Assembly (NCBI RefSeq): GCF_016907355.1 | Contig: NZ_JAFBBW010000001.1 | Coordinates: 3,348,001 to 3,412,000 of the forward strand | Length of the DNA stretch: 64,000 nucleotides | Origin: Agromyces aurantiacus | GTDB lineage: Bacteria > Actinomycetota > Actinomycetes > Actinomycetales > Microbacteriaceae | Reading direction: 5' to 3' | Shown: piece by piece, positions 8,857 through 17,537 of the stretch | Position numbering within the stretch: position 1 is the stretch's first letter | Layout of the letters: the number at the start of each line of letters is the position of its first letter | Program-made: the position numbers and the translations under genes | Notes under the pieces: model-generated | Seen by the model: only the letters and a program-made list of their open reading frames with translations | Databases searched by the model: none | Told to the model about the DNA's origin: nothing

Positions 8857-9396
8857 CTACTTCGCCGCCGCCTCCTCGGTCTCGGCCGACTCCTCGGACG
8901 CCTCCGAACCGGCGGCCTCGTCGACCGCGGCCTCGGCCTCGGTGACGACCTCCGGGGTCTCCTCGGCCGCGGCCTCCTCGGCCGGCGCGGCGGGGGCGGC
9001 CTCGGCGGCCGGCTTCGCGGCGCGCTTCTTCGGGGTCACGGGCTCGAGGACGAGCTCGATGACGGCCATGGGCGCGTTGTCGCCCTTGCGGTTGCCGATC
9101 TTGGTGATGCGGGTGTAGCCGCCCTCACGGTCGGCGACCTGCGGCGCGATCTCCGCGAACAGCTTGTGCACGACCGACTTGTCGCCGATCACGGCGAGCA
9201 CGCGACGGCGCGCGTGCAGGTCGCCGCGCTTGGCGAAGGTGATCAGGCGCTCGGCCAGCGGACGCAGGCGCTTGGCCTTGGTCTCGGTGGTCGTGATCCG
9301 CTCGTGCGTGAACAGCGCGGCGGCGAGGTTCGCGAGCAGCAGGCGCTCGTGCGCGGGTCCGCCTCCGAGGCGGGGGCCCTTCGTGGGCTTCGGCAT
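8857..9396 (-). CDS. rplQ: 50S ribosomal protein L17
   Basis: 179 residues, with the L17 core in about the first 118 ([35 protein letters not shown]). The remaining 60 residues are an Ala/Glu-rich acidic tail with almost no other residue types, much longer than in Bacillus or E. coli L17. The ATG is at 9396. It is the last gene of the alpha operon, 46 bp after rpoA, and is followed by a perfect hairpin. Confidence 0.95.
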   Translation of the reverse strand: MPKPTKGPRLGGGPAHERLLLANLAAALFTHERITTTETKAKRLRPLAERLITFAKRGDLHARRRVLAVIGDKSVVHKLFAEIAPQVADREGGYTRITKIGNRKGDNAPMAVIELVLEPVTPKKRAAKPAAEAAPAAPAEEAAAEETPEVVTEAEAAVDEAAGSEASEESAETEEAAAK

Positions 9397-9442
9397 GGTT
9401 CGTTATCTCCAGTGGTGGGGGGTTGGTGCGGCCCGTGGCCTG

Positions 9443-10429
9443 CTAGTTCTCGTCGTCGAAGCCCGTGTAGAAGTGGGCGCCGTCGAAGCCGGGGACCGAG
9501 TCCTTCAGCGACAGGCCCATCTCGGTGAGCTTGTCCTTGACCTCGTCGACCGACTTCTGGCCGAAGTTGCGGATGTTCATCAGCTGCGACTCCGACAGCG
9601 CCACGAGCTCGGACACCGTGTTGATGCCCTCGCGCTTGAGGCAGTTGTACGAGCGGACCGACAGGTCGAGGTCCTCGATCGGGATCGAGAGCTCGCTCGA
9701 GAGCACGGCGTCGACCGGCGCCGGGCCGATCTCGATGCCCTCCGCGGCCGTGTTGAGCTCGCGCGCGAGGCCGAACAGCTCGGTCAGCGTGCGGCCGGCC
9801 GACGCGATCGCGTCGCGCGGCGAGATGGCGGGCTTGGTCTCGACGTCGACCACGAGTCGGTCGAAGTCGGTGCGCTCGCCGGCACGCGTGGCCTCGACGC
9901 GGTAGGTGACCTTCAGCACCGGCGAGTAGATCGAGTCGACCGGGATCTGGCCCGCCTCGGAGTACTCGTTGCGGTTCTGCGAGGCGGAGACGTAGCCGCG
10001 GCCGCGCTCGATGGTCAGCTCGAGCTCGAACTTCGCCGAGTCGTTGAGGGTCGCGATGACCAGCTCGGGGTTGTGCACCTCGACGCCCGCGGGAGCGGAG
10101 ATGTCGGCGGCGGTGACCTCACCGGCGCCCTGCTTGCGCAGGTAGGCGGTGATGGGCTCGTCGTGCTCGCTGGAGACGACCAGGTTCTTGATGTTGAGGA
10201 TGATCTCGGTCACGTCCTCCTTCACACCCGGGACGGTCGAGAACTCGTGGAGCACGCCGTCGATGCGGATGCTCGTCACGGCCGCGCCGGGGATCGAGGA
10301 GAGGAGGGTGCGACGGAGGGAGTTGCCCAGGGTGTAACCGAAGCCCGGCTCGAGGGGCTCGATCACGAAACGCGAACGGAACTCCGAGATGTTCTCTTCG
10401 GTGAGCGTCGGGCGCTGTGCGATCAGCAC
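9443..10429 (-). CDS. rpoA: RNA polymerase alpha subunit
   Basis: 328 residues. Dimerises to nucleate RNA polymerase assembly. The N-terminal domain holds [20 protein letters not shown] and the C-terminal DNA-binding domain begins near residue 240 ([34 protein letters not shown]). The start is GTG at 10429-10427 preceded by AAAGGA. A longer reading from 10468 adds 13 residues that do not resemble the family. It is separated from rpsK by a 177-bp gap with a branched repeat structure. rpsD, often between rpsK and rpoA, is absent. Confidence 0.96.
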   Translation of the reverse strand: MLIAQRPTLTEENISEFRSRFVIEPLEPGFGYTLGNSLRRTLLSSIPGAAVTSIRIDGVLHEFSTVPGVKEDVTEIILNIKNLVVSSEHDEPITAYLRKQGAGEVTAADISAPAGVEVHNPELVIATLNDSAKFELELTIERGRGYVSASQNRNEYSEAGQIPVDSIYSPVLKVTYRVEATRAGERTDFDRLVVDVETKPAISPRDAIASAGRTLTELFGLARELNTAAEGIEIGPAPVDAVLSSELSIPIEDLDLSVRSYNCLKREGINTVSELVALSESQLMNIRNFGQKSVDEVKDKLTEMGLSLKDSVPGFDGAHFYTGFDDEN

Positions 10430-10510
10430 GGTGTGATTCCTTTCGGCAGGGTGTCCGCTATATGACACCTGCGAGTTCGAGGATCTTGAGTTGTGAGAGA
10501 GAACGTGACC

Positions 10511-10595
10511 CTGCGGGTCGAGGAGCGTCCGGCGCAGCCGGACGCGTCTCGAGACCGGGATCTCGAGACGGCCTGACGGCCTCCTCGATCCGCAG
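10511..10595. repeat. Cloverleaf-like inverted-repeat element between rpsK and rpoA
   Basis: Outer arms 10511-10524 and 10582-10595 pair over 14 positions with one G-T wobble. Inside are three hairpins: 10525-10532 with 10538-10545 (8 bp, perfect), 10546-10553 with 10562-10569 (8 bp, perfect), and 10570-10573 with 10578-10581 (4 bp). The whole 85-nt unit folds into a four-way junction on either strand. It has no tRNA hallmarks. It fills most of the rpsK-rpoA gap and could be a mobile intergenic palindrome or an attenuator. Confidence 0.7.
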
Positions 10596-10606
10596 GACGG
10601 AGTGTG

Positions 10607-11005
10607 CTAGACGCGGCGGCGCTTCGGCGGGCGGCAGCCGTTGTGCGCCTGGGGCGTCACGTCGTTGATGCTGCCGACCTCGAGGCCCGCGGCCTGGAGC
10701 GAGCGGATCGCGGTCTCGCGGCCCGAGCCGGGGCCCTTGACGAAGACGTCGACCTTCTTCATGCCGTGCTCCTGCGCCTGGCGCGCGGCCGACTCGGCGG
10801 CCAGCTGCGCGGCGAACGGGGTCGACTTGCGCGAGCCCTTGAAGCCGACGCCGCCCGACGAGGCCCAGCTGATCACGGCACCGTTCGTGTCGGTGATCGA
10901 CACGATGGTGTTGTTGAACGTCGACTTGATGTGGGCCTGGCCCACGGCGATGTTCTTCTTCTCCTTGCGGCGCGGCTTGCGAGTAGCCGCCTTGGGTGCT
11001 GCCAT
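10607..11005 (-). CDS. rpsK: 30S ribosomal protein S11
   Basis: 132 residues. Platform protein that contacts the Shine-Dalgarno helix region. The core shows [37 protein letters not shown] and the basic end [12 protein letters not shown] basic start ([17 protein letters not shown]) precedes it. The ATG at 11005 lies 32 bp after the rpsM stop. The alpha operon order here is rpmJ-rpsM-rpsK-rpoA-rplQ. Confidence 0.97.
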   Translation of the reverse strand: MAAPKAATRKPRRKEKKNIAVGQAHIKSTFNNTIVSITDTNGAVISWASSGGVGFKGSRKSTPFAAQLAAESAARQAQEHGMKKVDVFVKGPGSGRETAIRSLQAAGLEVGSINDVTPQAHNGCRPPKRRRV

Positions 11006-11037
11006 GTTCGAAATCTCCTAGATCTTGGCGCGAGCGG

Positions 11038-11418
11038 TTACTTGCGGCCGGGCTTCTTCTTGCCGGCGACGGTGCGCTTCGGGCCCTTGCGGGTACGAGC
11101 GTTGGTCTTGGTGCGCTGACCGCGGACCGGGAGGCCGCGGCGGTGGCGGAGGCCCTCGTAGGAGCCGATCTCGACCTTGCGGCGGATGTCGGCGGCCACC
11201 TCGCGGCGGAGGTCGCCCTCGACCTTGTAGGTGCCCTCGATGTGGTCGCGCAGCGCGACGAGCTGGTCGTCGCTGAGGTCCTTCACGCGGATGTCGCCGC
11301 TGATGCCGGTGGCCTTCAGCGTCTCGAGCGCGCGGGTGCGACCCACGCCGTAGATGTAGGTCAGTGCGATCTCCACGCGCTTCTCGCGCGGGATGTCGAC
11401 TCCTGCCAGACGTGCCAT
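11038..11418 (-). CDS. rpsM: 30S ribosomal protein S13
   Basis: 126 residues from ATG 11418, preceded by AGGAG. The start [20 protein letters not shown], the YIYGVGRT helix-hairpin-helix and the end [12 protein letters not shown] match S13, which bridges to the 50S and touches P-site tRNA. The longer open frame extending to 11628 is not supported. It is preceded by a 134-bp structured gap after rpmJ, which may be a leader for the downstream alpha-operon genes. Confidence 0.96.
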   Translation of the reverse strand: MARLAGVDIPREKRVEIALTYIYGVGRTRALETLKATGISGDIRVKDLSDDQLVALRDHIEGTYKVEGDLRREVAADIRRKVEIGSYEGLRHRRGLPVRGQRTKTNARTRKGPKRTVAGKKKPGRK

Positions 11419-11455
11419 GGTGGCGTTCTCCTGTTGAGTGAGTCGGAGGTGTGGA

Positions 11456-11526
11456 GCACTTCCGGTGCCTCGGCCTCCGTCCGAGGGTGTCCCCCGCGCC
11501 TCAGGGGCGCAGGTTCGTGGAAGTGC
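11456..11526 (-). promoter_or_regulatory. Branched stem-loop in the rpmJ-rpsM gap
   Basis: Outer arms 11456-11463 and 11519-11526 form a perfect 8-bp stem enclosing two hairpins (11468-11473 with 11481-11486; 11496-11500 with 11506-11510). The element ends 38 bp before the rpsM start. In E. coli the alpha-operon leader at this position binds S4. The gene for S4 is not in this operon, so whether a comparable control exists is unknown. Confidence 0.45.
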
Positions 11527-11552
11527 CGGTATTCGGTTGCGTCGGCGCGGGA

Positions 11553-11666
11553 CTAGCCCTGGCGCTGCTTGTGGCGCGGGTTCTCGCAGATGACCATCAC
11601 GCGGCCGTGGCGGCGGATGACCTTGCACTTGTCGCAGATGCGCTTGACGCTGGGGTTGACCTTCAC
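11553..11666 (-). CDS. rpmJ: 50S ribosomal protein L36
   Basis: 37 residues, below the length usually scanned for open frames. The sequence starts [20 protein letters not shown] and has the zinc-ribbon ligands C11, C14, C27 and H32, so this is the zinc-binding (C+) paralogue. The start is GTG at 11666-11664 and the stop TAG at 11555-11553. It lies between infA and rpsM, the standard position. Confidence 0.97.
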   Translation of the reverse strand: MKVNPSVKRICDKCKVIRRHGRVMVICENPRHKQRQG

Positions 11667-11736
11667 AGTCGTGGTTCCTTTTTTCGCTGTCCTCGTACCC
11701 GCGGGGTGCCGCGGGCCGTTACTTTCCGAACAGCCC

Positions 11737-11958
11737 CTACTTGTAGCGGTAGACGATGCGGCCGCGGGTCAGGTCGTACGGGCTCAGCTCCACGATCACG
11801 CGGTCCTCGGGGAGGATGCGGATGTAGTGCTGGCGCATCTTTCCGGAGATGTGGGCGAGCACCTTGTGCCCGTTGGTCAGCTCGACCCGGAACATCGCGT
11901 TCGGGAGAGCCTCGATGACCGAGCCTTCGATCTCGATGACGCCGTCTTTCTTGGCCAT
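11737..11958 (-). CDS. infA: Translation initiation factor IF-1
   Basis: 73 residues, a single OB fold that blocks the ribosomal A site during initiation. It starts [20 protein letters not shown] at ATG 11958 and ends GRIVYRYK, typical actinobacterial IF-1. The longer frame reaching 12066 adds unrelated residues. It opens the infA-rpmJ-rpsM-rpsK-rpoA-rplQ series and has its own promoter next to the end of mtlD. The gap to rpmJ holds a 7-bp GC hairpin at 11698-11715. Confidence 0.97.
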   Translation of the reverse strand: MAKKDGVIEIEGSVIEALPNAMFRVELTNGHKVLAHISGKMRQHYIRILPEDRVIVELSPYDLTRGRIVYRYK

Positions 11959-12065
11959 AGCCTCACTATCGCTTGGAGTGTGGGTATTCGGTCTGCGATG
12001 ATGATGCACGACCTCGACGGGCCCATCGGGCATGCCGAAGCGGGCGTGCAAAACACCAAGGGTCA

Positions 12066-12094
12066 ACTATAGGCGAATCGGGCGTGATTCGCCA
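12066..12094 (-). promoter_or_regulatory. infA / alpha-operon promoter
   Basis: A TATAGT -10 box (12071-12066, minus strand) lies 17 bp from a weak -35 element TGGCGA (12094-12089). The start would be near 12059, giving a leader of about 100 nt before infA. The leader contains complementary TGCACG and CGTGCA words. This promoter makes transcription of the alpha operon independent of the mannitol operon upstream. Confidence 0.55.
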
Positions 12095-12107
12095 CTCCGT
12101 CCGCGTG

Positions 12108-13256
12108 TCAGCTTGCGGTGCGGCGGGCGACCGTCTCGACGAGGCGGTCGTGCAGCGGATGGCCCGGCTGGATCTCGCACACCTCGTGCACGATCGCGGC
12201 CGCGGCATCCGTTCGCAGCCGCTCCTGCAGTTCCACGCTCTCGGGGTCGGCCGGGACGTCGAACCCCAGCGCGGCCTCGATCGCCCCGAGCAGGCCGTCG
12301 ACGGGCATCCCGCGCTCGGCGAGCTCGGCGGCGGGCGCGATGAACCGCTCGCGGCGACCCAGCTTGCGCAGCGGCTGGCGTCCGACGCGTTCGACCGTGT
12401 CGGGCAGCGCCGCGTTGCGGAACCGCGACAGGATCGTCGCACGGTACGCGGCCTGCTCCTCCTCGGTGAAGCCGTGCTTGGCGACGATGAGCGCCGAGGT
12501 CTCCTCCAGCACGCGCCCGACGCGCTCGGCCACCGACGCGTCGGCGAGCGCGTCGGCGATCCGCTCGTGCCCGGCCAGGAAGCCGAAGTACGCGGTCGAC
12601 GCATGGCCGGTGTTGACGGTGAACAGCTTGCGCTCGATGTACGGCCCGAGCCGCTCGACGAAGTGGGCGCCCGGGATCCGCGGCGGCGCGTCGCCGAACG
12701 GCGGCCGCTCGATGGCCCACTCCGAGAACGTCTCGACCGTCACGTCGAGGTGGGCACCCGAGGGCTGGCCGGGGACGATGCGGTCCACGGCGGTGTTCGC
12801 GAAGACCGCCCGCCGCTCGAGCTCGATCCACTCGTCGGGACCGGCGAGGCGCTCGGTCTCGGCGCGCAGCATGCTCGTCGCGTCGATCGCGTTCTCGCAC
12901 GCCATGACCGCGAGCGGCGCCGCCCCGGGCGAGCGGTCGCGCAGCGCCTGCAGCACATGCGGGGCGATGAATCGCAGCACGTTGGGCCCGACGGCCGTGG
13001 TGAGCACGTCGGCGTCGGCCAGTTCCGCGGCGAGCGCCGCGGCATCCGCTCGGCTGTCGATGGCCCGGTAGCCGTCGACGACGAGGTCGCGCGCGCCCTC
13101 GCCGACCTCGTGCACCGTGTACGAGTCGGATGCGGCGAGGGCGGCGATGAGCTCGGCGTCGACGTCGGCGAACACGACCTCGTAGCCCGCGTCGTGCAGG
13201 AGCAGGCCGATGAAGCCGCGTCCGATGTTCCCGGCGCCGAAGTGGACGGCCTTCAC
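12108..13256 (-). CDS. mtlD: Mannitol-1-phosphate 5-dehydrogenase
   Basis: NAD-dependent oxidation of mannitol-1-phosphate to fructose-6-phosphate. 382 residues. The Rossmann loop is MKAVHFGAGNIGRGFIG, followed by ENAID and the catalytic-domain helix KLFTVNTGHASTAYFG, hallmark of the MtlD branch of polyol dehydrogenases. GTG at 13256-13254 overlaps the stop of the EIIA gene (GTGA). It is the last gene of the mannitol PTS operon, ending about 36 bp before the infA promoter. Confidence 0.95.
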   Translation of the reverse strand: MKAVHFGAGNIGRGFIGLLLHDAGYEVVFADVDAELIAALAASDSYTVHEVGEGARDLVVDGYRAIDSRADAAALAAELADADVLTTAVGPNVLRFIAPHVLQALRDRSPGAAPLAVMACENAIDATSMLRAETERLAGPDEWIELERRAVFANTAVDRIVPGQPSGAHLDVTVETFSEWAIERPPFGDAPPRIPGAHFVERLGPYIERKLFTVNTGHASTAYFGFLAGHERIADALADASVAERVGRVLEETSALIVAKHGFTEEEQAAYRATILSRFRNAALPDTVERVGRQPLRKLGRRERFIAPAAELAERGMPVDGLLGAIEAALGFDVPADPESVELQERLRTDAAAAIVHEVCEIQPGHPLHDRLVETVARRTAS

Positions 13257-13693
13257 GACTCGTTCACCTCGGACAGCAGCGCGTGCAGCTCCTCGCTCGA
13301 ACCGGCCGCGAGCAGCGTGTTGACCTGGTCCTCGTCGGAGAAGACGATCGCGATCTTGGAGAGGATCTCGAGGTGCTCGTCGCCGAGGCCCGCGATGCCG
13401 ACGACGAACCGCGCCGGTTCGCCGCCCCAGTCGATGGGCTGCTCGTAGCGCAGCATCGTGAGCGCCGACTTGCGGATGAGGTCCTTCGCCTCGTTCGTGC
13501 CGTGCGGGATGGCGAGCCAGTTGCCCATGTACGTCGAGACGGTCGATTCGCGCTCGAGCATCGAGTCGACGTACGCCGCGTCGACGGCGCCGGCGTCGAC
13601 GAGCACGCGCCCGGCCTCGCGGATCGCCTCGTCGCGGGTCGCGCCGCCCGGCACGATCCGCACGTTCTCGGGCGAGAGGATCTGGTCGGTCAT
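13253..13693 (-). CDS. mtlF: Mannitol-family PTS EIIA
   Basis: 146 residues. Receives phosphate from HPr on a histidine and passes it to EIIB. The active-site H64 lies in AIPHGTNEAK, the PTS EIIA type-2 signature, and IAGLGDEHLEIL follows. AAGGAG precedes the ATG at 13693. It is encoded separately from EIICB, as in Gram-positive bacteria. It is separated from mtlA by a 180-bp gap with tandem repeats and a large hairpin, and coupled to mtlD downstream by a 4-bp overlap. Confidence 0.93.
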   Translation of the reverse strand: MTDQILSPENVRIVPGGATRDEAIREAGRVLVDAGAVDAAYVDSMLERESTVSTYMGNWLAIPHGTNEAKDLIRKSALTMLRYEQPIDWGGEPARFVVGIAGLGDEHLEILSKIAIVFSDEDQVNTLLAAGSSEELHALLSEVNES

Positions 13694-13742
13694 GGGAACT
13701 CCTTCTTCGTCGGCGGTTCTCGTGGGTGCTGGGTCGAGGTCT

Positions 13743-13774
13743 GGTCGGGCGGTCGGGCGGTCGGCCGGTCGGGC
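13743..13774. repeat. Four tandem 8-bp units upstream of mtlF
   Basis: GGTCGGGC is repeated at 13743, 13751, 13759 (one base different) and 13767 with no spacer. The block lies about 50 bp upstream of the EIIA start. Such an exact short tandem array is prone to copy-number slippage. Confidence 0.8.
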
Positions 13775-13789
13775 GGCCCGGCGCCGGGC

Positions 13790-13862
13790 GGATGACGCGA
13801 CCGCCCGGGCCGCGGACGCCGCACGGGGTGTGCCGCGTCGCGACCCGGGCGTCGCGTCATCC
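13790..13862 (-). terminator. Large hairpin between mtlA and mtlF
   Basis: Outer arms 13790-13801 and 13851-13862 pair perfectly over 12 bp. After one bulged base, 7 more base pairs follow (GCCCGGG with CCCGGGC). It begins 12 bp past the mtlA stop codon. It could terminate part of the transcripts after EIICB, lowering mtlF-mtlD, or stabilise the upstream mRNA end. Confidence 0.6.
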
Positions 13863-13873
13863 GGTGGCGGTCG

Positions 13874-15427
13874 TCAGCGCTCCTCCCGCTGCGCCTCGAT
13901 CAGCTCCACGACCTCGTCGTACTTGGGCGAGTTCATGAAATTGTCGACCGAGATGTGGACGGCGTCGGGCGTCTGGTGGCGTGCCCGGTCCGTGAGCTGG
14001 TTCTGCGTGATCACGAGGTCGGCCGACGAGTCGAGGGCCGCGATCGCCTTGTTGACGACCGTGACGTCCTCGATCCCCGCCTTCTTGATCTTGTTGCGAA
14101 GGACGCTCGCGCCCATCGCGGACGAGCCCATGCCGGCGTCGCAGGCGAACACGACGTTCTTGATCTCCCGCATGGTGCCGGTCGCGGGGCCGCCGAGCCC
14201 GCCCGCCTGGGTCGCCGCGCCGCCGCGCAGGTTGGCGAGCGCGTCGGAGCTCTTGCCCTTGGCCGCCTCGGTCTGCGTGATCGCGGCGCCGAACGCGTCA
14301 TCCGAGACCGCCATCGCCTCGAGGTCGCGCTTGCGCGACGCCCGCAGGATGACGGCGGCGATCGCGAACGTCACCGCGGCCGACAGGACGACCGACAGGA
14401 TGACGGCGAAGTACGCGCCCGGTGCGGTCTGCAGCAGCACCGCGATGATGCTCCCCGGCGCGGCCGGCGCCCGCAGGGCACCGCCGAGCACCATGTTCGT
14501 GGTGACGCCGGTCATGCCGCCCGCGATGAGCGCGAGGATCAGGATCGGCTTCATCAGCGCGAACGGGAAGTACACCTCGTGGATGCCGCCGAAGAACTGG
14601 ATGACGGCCGCACCGGGGGCCGATGCCCTCGCCGCGCCGATGCCGAAGAACGTGAACGCCAGCAGCAGGCCGACGCCGGGGCCGGGGTTCGCCTCGAGCA
14701 GGAACAGGATGGAGGAGCCCTGGTCGGCCGCCTCCGAGAGGCCGAGCGGGGTGAGCACGCCGTGGTTGATGGCGTTGTTCAGGAACAGCACCTTGGCCGG
14801 CTCGATGATGATGCTGGTCAGCGGCAGCAGGTTCGTCTCGACGAGCCAGCCCACCGCGGCCGAGAGGGCGTTCATGATGCCGTTCACGAGCCAGGCGACC
14901 GGGTAGAAGCCGACGATGGCCATGACGAAGCCCCAGATGCCGGCCGAGAACATGTTGACGAGCATCTCGAAGCCCGCCCGGATCTTGCCCTCCCAGATGG
15001 AGTCGATCCGCTTCATCGACCAGGCCGCGAGCGGGCCGAGGATCATCGCGCCGATGAACATGTGGATCTGGCCGAGCTGGTTGTCCTCGGGCAGCGTCGC
15101 GTTCACCTGGGCGATCAGGAGGTCGGACCCGGCGATCGCACCGAAGGTCGCGATGCCGCCGACCACGCCGCCGCGCACGCCGTACACCATCGAGCCGCCG
15201 GTGTAGCCGATCAGGATCGGCAGCAGGTAATGGATGAACGGGCCGACGATGGTCGCGAGGTCCGCGTTCGGCGTCCACCCGACGGCGATGAAGAACGCGG
15301 TGAAGATGCCCCACGCGATGAGCGCGGGGATGTTCGGCATGATCATGCCGCTGAGGAAGGTTCCGAATCTCTGGACGTGGACGCGGGCTCCCCCGGGTCG
15401 CTTCGTCTCAGCTGACGTCGTCGTCAT
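13874..15427 (-). CDS. mtlA: Mannitol-specific PTS EIICB permease
   Basis: Membrane transporter that imports mannitol with phosphorylation. 517 residues. The EIIC domain covers about residues 20-365, with multiple membrane segments and the conserved GIHEVYFP motif at 281-288. A flexible linker (about 370-418) leads to a C-terminal EIIB domain with phospho-cysteine C429 in VVFACDAGMGSSAMGA. An AGGAGG ribosome-binding site precedes the ATG. It lies 24 bp after ptsI in the same operon. There is no fused EIIA, which is the separate mtlF. Confidence 0.95.
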   Translation of the reverse strand: MTTTSAETKRPGGARVHVQRFGTFLSGMIMPNIPALIAWGIFTAFFIAVGWTPNADLATIVGPFIHYLLPILIGYTGGSMVYGVRGGVVGGIATFGAIAGSDLLIAQVNATLPEDNQLGQIHMFIGAMILGPLAAWSMKRIDSIWEGKIRAGFEMLVNMFSAGIWGFVMAIVGFYPVAWLVNGIMNALSAAVGWLVETNLLPLTSIIIEPAKVLFLNNAINHGVLTPLGLSEAADQGSSILFLLEANPGPGVGLLLAFTFFGIGAARASAPGAAVIQFFGGIHEVYFPFALMKPILILALIAGGMTGVTTNMVLGGALRAPAAPGSIIAVLLQTAPGAYFAVILSVVLSAAVTFAIAAVILRASRKRDLEAMAVSDDAFGAAITQTEAAKGKSSDALANLRGGAATQAGGLGGPATGTMREIKNVVFACDAGMGSSAMGASVLRNKIKKAGIEDVTVVNKAIAALDSSADLVITQNQLTDRARHQTPDAVHISVDNFMNSPKYDEVVELIEAQREER

Positions 15428-15451
15428 GGCTGCCTCCTGGGCTGGTGTGCG

Positions 15452-17134
15452 TCACGGCACGGTCGTGCCGCTGGGGGTGGGTGCGGATTCGGCGGCCTCA
15501 CGTGCCGCCTGCTTCGCCTCGGCCGCTCCCTCCGCGACCAGGGCTGCCCGGGCGATGCGCTCGGCATCCTCCCGGGTGTACCGCGCGAGGGAGGCGCGGA
15601 CGTCTGCGAGTGCCGATGGGGACATCGACAGGCTGGTGGCGCCGAGGCCCACGAGCACCACGGCGAGCAGCGGATCGGCTGCGGCCTCGCCGCAGATGCC
15701 GACCGGGCGGCCGTCGGCCCGACCGGCGTCGCCGACGTGCTTGACGAGGTGCAGCACCGACGGGTGCCACGCGTCCTGCAGGTTCGCCACCGTGCCGAGC
15801 AGCCGGTCGGCCGCCATCGTGTACTGGGTCAGGTCATTCGTGCCGATCGAGGCGAAGTCGGCGACCTTGAGGATGTGCCCCGCGATCAGCGCGGCCGACG
15901 GGGTCTCGACCATGACGCCGGCCACCTTGATGCCGAGCTCGCGGCACAGCGCGGTGAAGTACCGCGTCTCCTCGACCGTCGCGATCATGGGCGCCATCAC
16001 CCAGAGGTCGGCGTCGGTCGCGGCGTCGGCCGCGGCGAGCGCGGTCAGCTGCTCGCGCAGGATGACCTCCGAGTGCCGGAGGGCCCGGATGCCGCGCAGG
16101 CCGAGCGCGGGATTCTCCTCGTGCGCGTCGTTCAGGAACGACAACGGCTTGTCGGCGCCCGCGTCGAGCACGCGCACGACCACCTTCCTGCCCTCGAAGG
16201 CCGCGAGCAGGCGCGTGTACTGCTCCTGCTGCTCCGTGACGGACGGCGCGGTGTTCGCGTCGAGGAAGAGGAACTCGGTGCGGAAGAGCCCCACGCCCTC
16301 GGCGCCGAGCTCGAGGGCCTCGGCCGCGCCGTCGGCCGAACCGAGGTTCGCCAGCAGCGGGATGGCGGTGCCGTCGGCGAGTGCGCCCGGCGTGATCGGC
16401 GCCGCGGCCCGCGCGGCGCGCTCGGCGATGCGCTCGCGCGCCGCGGCGACCTCGTCGGGCGAGGGGGATGCCGTCACGCGGTCGTCCGCCGCGTCGACGA
16501 TCACGGTGTCGCCGTCGGCGAGGCCGGCGGCGCCGGCTGCACCGACGACCGCGACGATCGACTTCTCGCGCGCGAGGATCGCGGTGTGCGAGGTCGGTCC
16601 GCCGTCGATGGTGACCAGGCCGAGCACCTGCGTGAGGTCGAGCAGCGCCGTGTCGGCCGGCGCGAGGTCGCGGGCCACGAGGATGAACGGATGGCCGGGG
16701 TTCGGCACTCCGGGAGCGGGCACCTTCAGCAGGTGCGCGACCACGCGCTGCGAGACGTCGTCGAGGTCGGCGGCGCGCTCGCCCATGTACCCGCCCATCG
16801 ACGCGAGCAGGTCGCGGAACGACGCGAACGCCTCGAACACCGCGCGCTCGGCGGTCTTGCCCGTCGCGAGCCGTGCGACGATGTCGTCGACGAGGGTCGG
16901 GTCCTCGGCCATCATGGCCTGCGCCTCGAGCACGTCCTGCGCGGCGCCGCCGGCCTGCCGGCCCTTGCGCTGCAGCTCGTCGGCGACGACGGAGAGCGAC
17001 GCCCGGGCGCGTTCCTCCTCGCGCGCCGGGTCGAGGTGACTGGGGCGGTCGACCGGCTCCGGCAGCCGTTCGGCCATGCGCACGACCGGTCCGACGGCCA
17101 CGCCCTGGCCGATCCCCGTGCCTCTGATCTCCAT
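15452..17134 (-). CDS. ptsI: PTS Enzyme I (PEP-protein phosphotransferase)
   Basis: Takes phosphate from PEP and passes it to HPr. 560 residues from ATG 17134; a GTG one codon earlier is possible. The phospho-histidine H183 lies in GGPTSHTAILARE. The PEP-binding barrel shows GLFRTEFLFLD, and the catalytic cysteine is in VGICGEAAADP. GGAGGGG precedes the start. The general PTS gene is embedded in the mannitol operon between ptsH and mtlA rather than standing alone, so EI supply may depend on mannitol regulation. Confidence 0.95.
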   Translation of the reverse strand: MEIRGTGIGQGVAVGPVVRMAERLPEPVDRPSHLDPAREEERARASLSVVADELQRKGRQAGGAAQDVLEAQAMMAEDPTLVDDIVARLATGKTAERAVFEAFASFRDLLASMGGYMGERAADLDDVSQRVVAHLLKVPAPGVPNPGHPFILVARDLAPADTALLDLTQVLGLVTIDGGPTSHTAILAREKSIVAVVGAAGAAGLADGDTVIVDAADDRVTASPSPDEVAAARERIAERAARAAAPITPGALADGTAIPLLANLGSADGAAEALELGAEGVGLFRTEFLFLDANTAPSVTEQQEQYTRLLAAFEGRKVVVRVLDAGADKPLSFLNDAHEENPALGLRGIRALRHSEVILREQLTALAAADAATDADLWVMAPMIATVEETRYFTALCRELGIKVAGVMVETPSAALIAGHILKVADFASIGTNDLTQYTMAADRLLGTVANLQDAWHPSVLHLVKHVGDAGRADGRPVGICGEAAADPLLAVVLVGLGATSLSMSPSALADVRASLARYTREDAERIARAALVAEGAAEAKQAAREAAESAPTPSGTTVP

Positions 17135-17179
17135 CACTCGCCCCTCCGATTCGATTCGATGGGCGACGGATGCCGCGGG

Positions 17180-17446
17180 CTACTCGTCGTGGTCGGTGCT
17201 GAGCAGCTCGACGAGCTCGTCGAGCACGCGCTGCTCGTCGCCTCCGTCGACGGCCACGGTGACCTCGTCGCCGAAATCGATGCCCTGCGCGATGACCGCG
17301 AGGATGCTCGCCGCATTGACGGGAGCACCACCGTTCTTCGCGATGGTGACACTCGATCCCGATGCCGCGGCGGCCTGGGTGAACAGCTTCGCCGGACGGG
17401 CGTGCAGCCCGTGCGTCGATCCGACTCGAACAGTGCGCTCCACCAT
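17180..17446 (-). CDS. ptsH: Phosphocarrier protein HPr
   Basis: 88 residues. The phosphoryl-carrier H15 lies in STHGLHARPAKLF. A serine (S47 in NAASILAV) aligns with the regulatory Ser46 of Firmicute HPr, though no HPr kinase is encoded here. It lies 45 bp upstream of ptsI and downstream of an orphan EIIB, on the same strand. It is a general component shared by all PTS sugars unless a second copy exists elsewhere in the genome. Confidence 0.94.
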   Translation of the reverse strand: MVERTVRVGSTHGLHARPAKLFTQAAAASGSSVTIAKNGGAPVNAASILAVIAQGIDFGDEVTVAVDGGDEQRVLDELVELLSTDHDE

Positions 17447-17537
17447 GTCTCCGGCCTCCGTCGCTGGCGTCCGTTCCCGCCTTCACCATAGTGCCGTGCA
17501 CGCGCGCAGGGAACGGGGTTGCGCGGCGTGGGGGCGT

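Noticed and set aside
10511..10595. tRNA gene
   Set aside because: The fold is cloverleaf-like, but arm lengths, loop sequences and the missing T-arm consensus and acceptor do not fit a tRNA.
13743..13774. CRISPR array
   Set aside because: Units are 8 bp and abut without spacers; no cas genes are present.
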